From: Cercopithifilaria johnstoni | Lineage: Eukaryota > Nematoda > Chromadorea > Rhabditida > Onchocercidae | Assembly: GCA_916381525.1 (NCBI GenBank) | Contig: CAKAEH010000778.1 | Coordinates: 62,001 to 126,000 of the forward strand | Length of the DNA: 64,000 nt | Direction: 5' to 3' | Part shown: piece after piece, positions 35,946 through 49,000 of the stretch | Layout of the letters: each line of letters begins with the position of its first letter | Position numbering within the stretch: the first letter of the stretch is position 1 | Program-made: the position numbers and the translations under genes | Notes under the pieces: generated by a model | Seen by the model: the letters and a program-made list of their open reading frames with translations, nothing else | What the model was told of the DNA's origin: nothing | Databases searched by the model: none

Positions 35946-38900
35946 TCGATTTACATTTGAATTGAATTAAATGAAAATTATTGATTAATTAAAAGTCGAT
36001 TAGATGACAGAATTTTTAAATAATTTCATGGAAATACTATAAAATCTACGCAATCATTAGTAATCGTTAGTTTGATAATATTTAACCGAAGTGATAAATA
36101 ACTTTTATAAATTAGTAAATTAAACCATTCTTCATGGATCAATTATTTATAGCGAAATTAGTCGGCTAGATGGATGGATTTTACATATAACCATAGATAT
36201 ACATTCCGTTTTGCTTTTAATAAACATTATGGGTCCATTGAAAGCCTTTATTGGTACCATGAAAATTAGAGAAATATTTTAGGAGAATTAATTAATACAG
36301 AGAAAAAGTGACAAATATCTCTGCTACACTTTATAGGGTTATCAGAAATAATTGATAAAGATATGAAAGTCCAGAAAGGTCTATCATATTGAAGAGAATA
36401 TATGTACAAATAAAATGATGAAGCTTTTTTCAATGTCTAAGTTCGATAAAAATGTTCAAATATTAGAGGATGAATACGATTTGGCCGCAGGCTAATGTAT
36501 TTAAAAGCCTTAACAATGTCCACCAAAAAAAAAGATTTACTAAAACAAAGCCTCATATTTCATTAAAAAGGAAATATGCTTGAGAAATACTTATTTGTAG
36601 AAAATTGAATATGAGTGAGTATTTTTTTAAATTGAAAATGTTTTTTTTAGGATTGTAATTCTCTTTTTTGAAATTTCAAACCGCTAGCAGTATATCTTTT
36701 GTGGGAATTAAAAATGATGGTAAGTTCATTTCTCATCCTAAGCTCATCCTAAATTTTAATTAAAAAGGTTTGAGATTTGAGATAGTGATAAGAGGAAAAT
36801 ATTTAAGAAATAACAAGTAACCTTAATGAACCTCTTAAAAGTTACAAGACATGATAGTTGAATAACTCTCTTCATGTTAATCGGTAAAAGTAGTGCAATG
36901 CTGTATGATAACAATCCTTCCCCGTGGAAGAATGCTCTATGGATGAAGCCATCTTTTATGAATAATGAAGTTGTTAGGAAATAGAAACTGCCGTAATGCA
37001 TTTCAGTTTAATTAGAAAAGATTTCGCTTTATGATGAAGTTAAATCTCTTTCTACAATCCTCGAATACATATGCTAGTATCATGGCTTATTCCAATCTTC
37101 AAGCTCCATTTTATTCCTTGGCCTTCTCAAAATCTGCTACAACAATTAAATAGGAAAAGTACATGCAATCAGTGAGTGCTTTTGCAATAATTAGTAGCGC
37201 ACGAAGTTTATGCAAAATTCTAAATTAAAAATTTAATCTTCAAAATGAGTGATATGAAAATTAAAAAAGAAATAAAGAAATTCAGCAAATTAACTTTATC
37301 AGGTGTAGCTAACGTATGATAGCATGTGTAGATTCATTTAATTAGATAATTTTTGCTAAATCATTACTATGACTTCTTTTTCTACTAATTAAATTTCTTT
37401 AGCCATGACTGCTAGATATAAGGAAAAGAATATGCAAAAAAGAAAAATCGAGTGACTGCGACATTAGCGCTCTCATAAGATTGCTACATAAAATATTTAC
37501 GAGAAATTAGTACTAAATTAATTTAAATAATAGTATAAAAATTAACTTCTATATTTGAATTCTATCATAGCATGACCTTTGGTTTTCGTAATTGCTTTAC
37601 AAACGATATTAATGCTTTAAGAGCTATAATTTGGCATAGAATGCAATAATGAAGATAGTAAATCACAAAGATTGAAAATTCTCCAACTATTTATCACATT
37701 TATGAAAAAATTGACTTAATGATACGTTATGAAACTTTAACATTCTTAATCAGTAAAATATAGGTGTAAACATCGTATTCAGGTAAAAGTAGTATAAATC
37801 AACATCTTCTCTTATTGAGAGTAAAATATATCAAAAAATATTAAAAGGTAAGGTTTTATTCGATTATCATCTGTACAGCGACTCAGTCGTAATTGCGTCA
37901 AGCGATTATGACAGAAAAAGAAAACGATGCATTAAGGGTTGATTACATTTTGTTCTAAAATATAATCTTTCATTCATGCATATTAAAATTTGTAATATTG
38001 AAGAGTTCTTGAAATTACGAATAAATAGGCCTTTTAGGATATTAAAAATTATTGATATCTTTTTTGAATTCTTCATAGAGAGAACGAGAAGATATTTATG
38101 GAATCAACAATATCACATTATAGTACCTATTTTTGCTTTATATCATTATTTAAATTAAAATTAAAAAATTAGAAGTTTTTATTTTCAATGAAACAACAAT
38201 TAATTAAATGATTAAATTCAACAGTTCATAGATGAAATGGATTATTTCTTTATAAAAAAAAGTGTGAAAAGTAGATTTACAACATTTGTCGATGGATGAT
38301 GAATTAATCCATTTACTAAAATTTTTTTCAAGGAAAGATTAATTGTAAATGTAGTACATCTGAAAGTGAGTTTTAATCAATGATAAAACGTTATATTGAT
38401 AATGGTTGTTATCGTTGTTAACGGTAAAAGTGCAATGATGTTACTTAAGAAAATAGAAGAAAGTGCGATTGGCGCATGTCACCATAATTTAAATCAACAA
38501 CAACAGCAATAATGCCGCATAAGTAGTTTCATATGTTTTATAGGAAATGGCAAAAGCAAGCCGCGTCGTAATTTTTTCTTTGAAATGAAATCAATCTCAT
38601 CAAAATTAGTTTCCGTCATCAAGATTCCAATTTATAATTTCATCCGGATTTTAATTTCATTTTTTTTAATATGCATGCTTTGCATTCAGCATATATATAA
38701 GATATATTAATGAGAATCGATATTATACGAATAAATGATTCGTTGCTGTTGGATAATCCGGATATTAACCGTGATATAATGGAGCAACGTGTAGCGTGAC
38801 TAGACGATAATCATAAATCAAGCACAAATCTACGCATTATTGATCAGTTTATCTTATTTCATTTAAAACATATGCTATCTTTCTAAAGATTAATAGAATT

Positions 38901-41579
38901 CTTTCTCGTATATTCTACACGGAAATATGAATTGAACAGATAGATATTAATTTGAAGTTTTTTAAAATCAATTCAAAATTTTATTAAACTGCCTCGAATA
39001 TTTTGCACTCAACAATATCAAATGAACATTTTTAACGAACAATGAATGAGTGTTATTAAAAAAAATTGAAAGAAGAGAAATCTCGTTTTGCAATTTTGTA
39101 CGCTTTAGTATATATTACATGGAATTATAAATTTTGCATTAATGACAGCTGGAAAAATGATGCTCAAATTGAAATCAATAAGTGAAGTATGATACAAAAT
39201 AATATAACGAGATTTCGATGTTCCAAAAATACAGTATGAAACTTAACAAACAATATCATACAGAGAACAGAAAACTAATGTAACTTGTGCAAAAATAAAG
39301 GATAGCGATCGATTTAACAAATTAAAAACCGGAAAATTAAAGCGTTCACTTTTACATTTCAGCGAAAGCAAATGACGCAATGCGTTGCAATGTTGATGAA
39401 ATATTATTGAAAAAGATAAAACTCTCATCGTTTCAGCCTCACTTCGTATTTTGTTGCAATAGTAAAATTTCGACTTCCGTTGAAAGATGTGTAAATTTTA
39501 AATTTTCGTAGATCTCAAACTTGGAAATAATAATTTTGAAAAAAATGATCAAAATCTTTGTTGCCAAAAATATTCCGTGGAATATCCGAAAATCTGAAAC
39601 TTCAAAGTAAATTGGTAAGTATGTGAAATAAACGGAATAGTTACAGCGAAACTTCAAAGTAAAATTCATAGATTGCCATATGATAAGTCACGATCACAAA
39701 AGATAATCTATTAAACATCACCGATTACAATCTATGCTTTTTCCACTAGTGGTTATAAGAAAACTAAAATAAAAGAGAAATGGTTGTATCTAAAGAAACA
39801 AAGAGAATAGATTTAATCCTCTATGATCATTATTGCAAAACATTTGTCGCTTCTGATAATTTATCTGATTAAAAAAAACTTCGCATTGCTTTGAAATTTA
39901 AAATTATTTAATCTCAAAAAAAATTCATTTTCAAAAAAAGTTGTCGATCCGGTTGATGTGTTTACGACTTTTATGTTAAGTCATAAACATGAAAGCAATA
40001 CAGATGTGCAAAAAATGGAATAAATTGATGAAATTAAATTAAAATTAATGCATCTGCGACAACATAAAGTAAATAGAAAAACGCAATAACTAGAAATAGA
40101 AATAATTAAAAATTGATGAAATCGTAATATATCTTTTATTTTGTTGCAAACGAACAATTTATCACTTTCATTATTGTCTGATAAAGCTTCTTTAAAATTA
40201 ATTTATGAATAAATATAAAAAAAAAACCCTGCAGTAGTTACTTAATGTTTTAAATGATTTCAACAAGCAATCCCATGTTATGATCTTCGAATCTTTTCAA
40301 CAATTCATCAAATTCATTCATTTTTGTCTCGCAGTTTTTTCAATACAAATTATTGCAAACATTTCGATCGAATTTTGAAACACTAATTCATGGTTGAAAA
40401 GAAAGAGATTTTTAAATGTGATAAAAAGTGTGAACTCATAATAGTAAAAAAGGCCATTAATCTTTTTCTGAATAAATTAAAAGTAAACAGTACCAATAAT
40501 ATGAAATTAAAGCGAATCTTTGAATGTATCATTAACATAGAATGTATTATGACTGGAACGTAGCACTATACAATCTTCGATCATTTATTTCCTTCCATTG
40601 ATTTCTTCTAAAAAAATGCACATATTTCTTTTTAATCCATAACTGAAAATAAAATTTCAACATTTTGAATAAAAACCACGATTGAAAATTAGCTGTCCTT
40701 TTTTGCTTGTAAAAGAAAATGAAATAAGAAATGAAAGAGTAACTTCCTGTTTGTATCACTTCATTTCTGCTTTTCACAAATAATTAGTGATGCTATCAAA
40801 TGCTAAAAAATGAATAAAGCTGAAGAAAGATATTAAAAAATATTTCACCAGCCTCATCCTTATTGGACTAATTAGTTGTCAAAATTAGTTGTTGCCAGAT
40901 ATATTTTTTAATGTTTCGTCATCATTTCACTACTTTCGTTAATTTTTCCATTTTTTGTGATTTTCTAAACAGGCTAGAAATGATCACGTATGATCCTACT
41001 ATGCTCACAATCACAAATATTAATTTCATCCTTCCTTCTGCATTTTACTACATTGCAGCACATGTTTCAGGAAAATTCTTCATTCACATCGAATAATCTA
41101 TGATCAAACAAAAGACGATGATAATCCAATGAACAAATCTTATTCCTTCATAAATTTTAAAATGTAAATTTTGATATGCATTCAAAGAAAGTTACATTTC
41201 ATAAGCGTTTGTTACCTATTCACTCCGATAGGGGATGTTCTATTTAATTTGCCAAAATTATCAGTTTGTATGAGACTTTTAAACAAGCAGGAACAAAGAC
41301 ATACTGTTATTAAAACAAAACAAAAAAAACATACTCCCTCTTTACTAATTTTGCTTGCTATTTCTCCAAAACAGCCACCTTTTTCTTCAGATTTCTTAAT
41401 TTTTGCCTACTCTTTACACTTTGTTCTTCATAGGATGGTAACCGACATTCTGATTGAGTACCACAGAAATCCTGAAAAATTTTGTTCACAATAATTTGAA
41501 AAAGAACGGTTTCATTAGTGTAATACAATGGTGTAAGTAAAAAAACTGATTAACCACAACTTAACGCAACGGTGTAGTT

Positions 41580-42026
41580 TTATTTTCCGCGGTCCATTTT
41601 TTCTGCTCGGATTGATCACTCATTGCATTATTTTTCCATCTTTTTATAAATTTTAAATGTAAGCTTTTAATAAGGATTTAATAAAGTTTTATACATTTTT
41701 TTTTGTGGTTTATAAAAGACTAGTACTTAGTCAAGTTTTCCTTTCGTAAACCATGGAAATGCTTTAAAACCAATATTATAAAAAATCTGGAAATTCTTAA
41801 TTCCAATCACTTTTCGAATTACCTTTTCACGAATGTCTTTTTCCTGATGCTTAATTTGATCCAATGATTTTATTTGCCGCTTGGCTACGTTCTTGATCAT
41901 TTTTTCATGTTCCTCTGAGTTGTGCTGGATTTTTTCAAGATACACAGATGGCCTACGAGATTCTCCACAATGGTAATCACGATAGCCATAACTAGACAGA
42001 CGATATTCGCGAACACCATCAAATCT
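41580..42026 (-). CDS. 3' exon(s), probably of the coiled-coil gene
   Basis: An exon from an acceptor at 42027 (CTTTTAG) to a donor at 41827|41826 (GAAAAG|GTAATT) encodes a charged helical segment: FDGVREYRLSSYGYRDYHC, then KIQHNSEEHEKMIKNVAKR and QIKHQEKDIREK. The strong donor suggests a final exon below it. A short frame near 41640-41575 (SDQSEQKKWTAENKTTPLR then stop) is a candidate, but its phase is unproven. The acceptor phase does not match the upstream exon ending at 43044 (phase 0 against a needed 2-nt carry), so an exon in 42027-43043 is missing from my model, or this belongs to another gene. Confidence 0.5.
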
Positions 42027-42302
42027 AAAAGTTAAATTTAACCTAATTAGATGGCTGCTACATGTATATGTAATCACAAACAAAATATTTGAAGTATGCT
42101 TAAGTATAAAATGTATTTTAAAAAGTCAACGAAAAATTTAAGGAAAGCTAATATCTTACTGAAAATCTTATAAAACTAGAAGGTCTGTTTTATTTTACAG
42201 TTTATACAAAAGATATCGAGCAAAAAAAGGTATGGTAAAAGGTTAAAGCTAATTATAAAATCTCATGGAAAAGTCTTGTTTGACAAAAAAATTTTCAAAT
42301 AG

Positions 42303-42559
42303 CCATTATCATTGCCGCAATTTGAGGAAGAGAGAACGGAAGAGCTTAAGCAAACGATTCAAATTATGGAACAAATTAAGAAACGCAGCAAAATCACTCT
42401 GTAGCAGCTAATTCTGGTTCGCTTTTCGAACACATAATCTCGTTAAAAGAAGACATTGAGGCACAAGCTGTAAAGAAGATCGAAGATGATGAATCTATTT
42501 GGTCCCAAAATTCATCGAGACGGCTGCCTCGAAGCAATCTCTATAATTCTAATAGTTAG
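42303..42559 (+). pseudogene. frameshifted coding relic on the plus strand
   Basis: After an AG at 42301-42302, a plus frame reads LPQFEEERTEELKQTIQIM and continues to a TAG at 42402. A second frame, offset by 2 and open from 42380 to a TAG at 42557, reads AANSGSLFEHIISLKEDIE and ends in a Ser/Arg/Asn-rich tail. Joined with one small indel they would make a plausible acidic helical C-terminus. No intron fits between them. It lies opposite the coiled-coil gene, between its exons 43305-43044 and 42026-41827. It is either a decayed exon pair of another gene or a sequence error in a live one. The family is unknown. Confidence 0.4.
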
Positions 42560-43043
42560 AATTATTTAATATAAAATTTCCTTTAATTTTGACTAACCTT
42601 AACAATTTGATTTTTTCCATTGAGAAAAGAAAAATACTTTAAATATTGTTCAGTGCTCAAGAATTCAATACTACACTAGCGAATAAAAGTTAGTTTGCTT
42701 ATAATAATGTTTACTAATAAATGTTGCAATGGATCACTAATTTTATCAATATTTATTATCTCTTTAATTAGAATACTCTTTTTTATATCAAACTAATAAA
42801 AATTACTTATATCTGTAGAGACCTTAGTTTCTTTCATAAGATATCAGCAATTACCATGAAAGCCTAGTGATAGCAGTATTTTTTTGCTTATTCTTAGCTC
42901 CTATTATAAGTATTACTAATTTTTGCAATTTTTGTTTAATATATCTTTTCTTACATATAACACTATGATTTCAAACGTTGAAGCATCTTAAAAGTCATAC
43001 ATAATTATGAGATCGGAAAGGTATAGCAAGAAAAATGACTTAC

Positions 43044-46000
43044 AGACTTATTTTTTTTCCTTTTATTTAGCATGGATGACGAGGATGTACCGTTTTCGCT
43101 GATAACCGAAACATTCGATATCGATTTGCGTTGTTCCCGCCGTTGATTCGACAACATTTCGGCAAGTTGACACTGAGCTAAACCAAGTTCACCTCGTAAC
43201 ATTACTAATTGCATACGTATCTCACGACGTTCACTATCACATGCACGATATTCTTTACGGATTCGATTCAGTTCACGGAACATTGTACCAGCTTTCTCTT
43301 TCCATCTGGAATAAACAGCCACATTTCGGCAATTGTGAATAAAAATCTCAAATATTCAAATTTTCCGTTAAATTAAATTTTAATTTATGATTTTAAGCAC
43401 AATGAGATTATAATGACGTAAATTCTTTTTCATACTTCATGTGCTCATCTAAATCGATTGTAGCACGTCCAATTTCAGCAAAACTTCTGGTTCTCGGTAA
43501 GCGGATATTATGTGAATATTTTAACGCATCCTCACGCAATTCATGTTTATAGAGATTCAATTCACGACATGCATCTTGAAAATCAAGCGTAACTCGATCC
43601 AGTTGTTCAGCAAGAACTTTTTGTTCTTCGTGCGAGTTTTTCAAAGCAATTTTCAAATGTTCAAGCTCAGTTATACTTGAAGATGGAATATTTTGTCTTA
43701 TTATCTGGAAAATTGGAAAATTATGCCCCTTTCGAATATTTACAGATTTTTTTCGTGGTAACACAAAATGAACAATCCCAGAGGATCCTGTCAGAAAATC
43801 TTTTCAAGTAAATCCGACATGTAAATTGCTTTATCAACAGATAGTTCTGATGAATATTTAAAAAGAAAAAGTGATGTCCGAACTTTTAATTATATCTGAT
43901 AGAGACATATTATTGGGAAAACAGCTTTATATTTTTATAAAAACAGTTTATCTATCAAATTCTTCTCTTAAAAATCTTAAATTTGCAACTATGAAAAGAT
44001 ACATACGCTCAGCGAAGGAGATTTTTTCTGATGATTATTTTCGTTTTTATTCGTAATCACGGAATTATCAATTTGTATGATAACATTCTCAAGGTCTTCT
44101 TGCACCTAAAAATGACCCAATTTTGAGTGAAAATAGAGTAAGAATGAGAAGATAGAGCATGAAAATTTACTCTTAATTGGATTTCAAAAGTTAGCAGTCT
44201 TCCTTTTGAAAAACTTAGAGCAAATAATTTAAAAAAATTAAAGAAAAATTAAAAGAAAATGTTGACGAGTTTGAAATAGCTAATGAGTTTACTTGAATCA
44301 GATCAGCAGCTAAATCAAAACCATGGGAATATTTGTTGATAGCTTCTGATGATGATTTATAAGTTGAAATGGTGTCATTATTGCTGAAGACACGTGACGT
44401 ACTACGTTTTGATGACTCAATAAAACGCCTTAAGCCAATTAATTCCTGTTTAAGATTAGCGTTGTTCCGTGCAAGAATAGAATTTCGTTCACGTAACGTT
44501 GTTATTTCGTTAGAGGTGACAGTAGCGATTGAGAATTTTCCTATGGTTGATAGTCTAAATAAATGCGGTACTGATACCCATCTGCAAATTGAACAATATT
44601 TTATGCAAATAAGTTAGTTGGAGTTGCAAAAAAAGCCGAAATCAAATTTGAATCAACAAAATATTTAAAGAGTGAATGTAGTTATAATAAAAAATAGAGA
44701 AATGAAATTTTTGAATTTCAAAAATAAAAAAGAGAACAAATAATTAGAAATATGAAACTCGAGAATGTCACTCATGATTGTTGACACAGGCTAATTGGTA
44801 AGAAATTTAAGCAAAATTTGTGCAAAGAGAATACCTCAAAGTACATCGCAATTCTAATAGCTTTAATCGTATTAAACTAGAGTTTCTAATTCGTCTAATC
44901 CAACCTTAATTTCTAGAATTTACACAGTGTAATCAAAGTTTTTACTGAGAAATAACTAGTGATTTAAATTGTGAATTAAAGTAAAAGTTTATTTAAGCTT
45001 GTAATATTTTTTTTTGAAAAAAAGAAATCCATCGTCTCAACATAATTTGCTGATAAAGACTATTTCCACTAATTAATATATATGTATATAACAGCGAGCA
45101 ATTAAATGAGTTCGAAGATCATAATTTTGTAAGAAATTATTTTGATCATGCTCTCTCTTGGTGCTATCCGTTATCTTTCAACTTTTCATCTTATTACTCA
45201 GCAAATATAAAGACGAATATTATATGAAACGCAATGTAGAAAATGTCGTATGTTTGTCAATAAAAACTGTGTTTTTTATTGCTGTATCGAAAAAAAACAA
45301 TGATTTATTTGATATTTATCTTTTTGAAATTGCTATCAAATTATTTCTCAACAGTAAAAATTTAATCGATTATAAAATTTGCAATGCTTGCAATAAGTTC
45401 AATTTAAAGACCAACCTTTTCATTCGAATTTTTTGATCAATTGCAGTCTTCTTATGATCATCAGCGAATGCAATCGAATCCTCTTGAGTGTGAATGGATG
45501 AGAGGCTAGAAATATTTATGAAAAATAAGCGATATTAAATAGAACATTAATTTCCATTTCAATTTTAATGTCAATGCAAAGTCGAAAAAAACAATGCGTA
45601 TATTAGTTTTGCTGAAAATTGTTAATAATTGAGAATAACGAGAAACTTTTTTTATTAATGTTTAAATTATCCGAAATTGATCATTTAAAATTACCCCATT
45701 TGTAATATGGATTGTGAAGATGAATCATTGCTACATTTTTTTTCTAAAACTGTTTTATTTTTTAAAAGTTCACGCTCTTCTTTCACTTTCTCTAAAACTG
45801 CATTACGTGCCTCTGTCAACTTCTGTCGTTCATTTTCATAATGTCCCAATTCCTGCAAAGCATTGCCGTTCTATGAATTTCAAAAACAGTTCTTTGAAAA
45901 AAAAAATAATTCTTCACTTAAATATTAAGAGAAGTAACATAACAGTATATTTCAGTAGATAATAAATCACCTGATTTAATTCCTTGCGGAAATTATTAAA

Positions 46001-49000
46001 TTCTGAAATATGATGTAAGATCTGTTGTCGTTGATCGTCCAATATATTTTGGTTTTCTGTTTTAATTTCATGTAATTGCACTGCTAAATCATGATTTTGT
46101 TTCTCCAATTCCTCAATTTGTTCCCGTGAATTATCGTTAAGCATCAATTTGCTCTCTTTTTCATCATTTACGATCATTGAAGTGCTCAATTTTTTATCCG
46201 CTGGCAAAGCATTGTTTGAACTATAATTGGTATGCAGTGAACGATCTTCCACCTGAATGAAATAGATTTTAACATTTTGTATACTTCTTTTCCAATCAGT
46301 CAAATATGACATAACAATACGAAAATACTTTATTATAAGCATCATCATAGCAGAGAGTTCAAGTAAGTTAAGAAGGTAATTGTTCTATTGACAGTTTAAC
46401 CAACTAATATTATCGTTTTACATTATTCTATCACCGGAAGATAAACTTTGATGGAGAAATTAGCAGTATTGATAGTTACAGCACATAGTTTTTCATTTTA
46501 GATATAAAAATTGACAAAATCATTATCTAAATTATACCTTAAAACAAAACGAATTCCAATAAATTTGCTAAACAAATCATAAAAAAGGACGAACCTGAGT
46601 TTGCACACTATCGACTAATTTCTGCTGCAATGTTGCAATCTGCAAACCATTGGTAGTCAATTCATCTTGACAAACCTCCAACCTTTCTTCTACTTCATCG
46701 GATAGATCACCCTTTTCAATATCAGTCATTTTATGCCGTGCATTTGGTCGACATGCAACGTACTTGCTAACAACACGTGGATGTACGTCTACTTGAACAT
46801 CACGTGTACTTCGATTCAACTAAAATTTTTGGGATATTTCATTTGCTGGAAATTTCTCAAAACCAAATTACTTCGGAATTGTAATATTATGCAATTGAGG
46901 AAAAAATCAAACACTTCCTTATCATTTTTATATTCTTCTTACATGCTATTAATTATTATATTTATTCAATTACGAAATATCCTAAAAACTTTGTGTACTA
47001 AAAATTTATACTGTAGTGAGTTTTTCTCACACACACAAAGAATTGAATCTTAATTATATCTGAATAACCGGTTATAAAAAAGTAAAAAAAAAAGAATTTA
47101 AGTATTTATTATGTGCATTCTTCTAACTCTTCTTTTAATGAAAGAAATAAATTAAATCTCAATTTTTAGAAAATTAGAATTCTTTAATTATGATTAATTT
47201 TGAGAGCTGAAAAAATGAAATTTAAAAATGAATCCTTACCTGCTTTTTGAGTTGACAAATATGGCTGATACTTGATGTAAGCCTTTTTGACATATCAGCC
47301 TTCTGTACTTGCGTACGTAATTTCAGGTCATTAATTGAATGCCTTAGAGCGATATTCTCATTCTGAAAATGTAATTTAAATTAGAGAATTCCTTTAGTGA
47401 TTAAAAAGACAAGGATGAACAATCTGTAGAAAGAAATTTCTCAATAAAGCTGAAAAGAGAAGCATTATTTACAATAAATCGCAGAATGTCAATACTGAAA
47501 TAATGAGAGGCACAAATCAACTGCAATAAATTGAATAAAATTGATAAATCGATATCAGTAATTTAGTAAATAATTACTTAACTTAATAATTATGAGATTG
47601 GGATTGCATTAATAGATTCTTTTTGTGATTTAAAATGAACAAATATGAATATAAGTTAGTAATTTAATAAATTTTAATGAGATATTTAATGAGACTTTAA
47701 TGATAATATAGTAATGATTTGGTACTTTAATGATGAATGAGTAACCCTATATTTCCCTACCTAACTTGATTTCTTCATAAAAATACCTGACAAACGGGTG
47801 CTAAAAAAATAAAATACTATCAGTTCAAATTATACTCGAAGCATTTCATTGCTTGCATTCATAGCTGACACTTTTTCAGCCCAATAATTACTTTGCTCCT
47901 GATATTTCTTCAATGATTCTGCTAATACCGCATCCAAATCAGCCTCATATTCCTCTTTCACATTTTTAAGTCGACATTCCAGCAAACTACGCTCCTGTGA
48001 CAATGATAACATAAATTATCACTGGTAGGTTAATTAGCACCAAATGTAATTTCTTTCAGCATCATACTTCAGTCTTTAAAATTACTGTCTTATTTGGAAC
48101 TATAAAGGATTGGCAATAATGATACGATTTCCGTAGCCATAGCATTAACTAAATAGCATTAACTGAATTTGCTATTATAATATGCTGTAAATTAATCACA
48201 CTTAATTGTCATTTAATTAATCATTAAATTCATTTCATACACAAAAAGAGCATTAGCACCTGTTGAAGTTTTTCAATTTCAAACTGCAGAATTGGCACAC
48301 TTTCAACGAGTTGTCCTAATTCACATAGTTTTTCCTGGAATGCTTCCCGCTCCTTTTGATGTAAATCGGATGTTCGTGTTGCTTCTCGATCCGTTTCCTC
48401 TAATTGATTTGCCAACGAACCAACCAGCGAGTTTTTCATCAGCAAATCTTTCTCAATTTCTTGAAAACGCTCCAACATGCTACTTTCTTTCGATGATAAC
48501 TCTTTCTTTAGTACCTGCATTGGTGTCGATTATATTTAAATTATATTTAAACTCAAATGGAACATGACTACATAAGACGATACTGCGTTTCAAACGAAAA
48601 GTAAAATATAATAAAAATTAAGAATATCGTTAATCAGAAATATGTCGGGTGATATTTGAATACAATTGCTTATTAAATTAGCAATAATTTGCTTTGCAGA
48701 TTTAAAAATATACCTAATTTACGATTAATTTTGTATGTTATTCTCTATCATACGCTATCTATAATATCTATACTTTCAACTACTACTTTACAAAATAGAT
48801 TTATTAAATAAATTTCAAATACCTCCAATTTATCCGCAAGGTTGACAAACTTAACTTCATTTGTTCGTAATGTTTCTTCAGTGAGGTCAGTTTGTACACG
48901 TTTTGAAACGTTAATAACATAACGTGGATCCGAAAAACCACGTTCCCAATCTTTAGTTGACTCATCCTTTACGACCAAGTCATGATCCAAAATTGTATTA

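Larger units (their letters stand above)
31300..41500. other. AT-rich gene desert with tandem repeats
   Basis: Scanning both strands revealed no exon chain with consistent phase or family motif in about 10 kb. The segment contains the repeats listed separately and several short AT-driven open frames without support (for example 32002-32355, 36756-37001, 40547-40777). A stretch near 40970-41096 has an acceptor-like site followed by ATG but only 38 codons. Confidence 0.5.

Noticed and set aside
40988..41096. Acceptor-like site plus ATG with 38 codons
   Set aside because: Too short and without a donor or a second exon; noted only as a possible start.
43005..43043. Read-through end of exon 43305-43044 as the true C-terminus
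   Set aside because: A perfect GTAAGT donor interrupts it, so splicing is more likely, but it is kept as the alternative in the phase-break finding.
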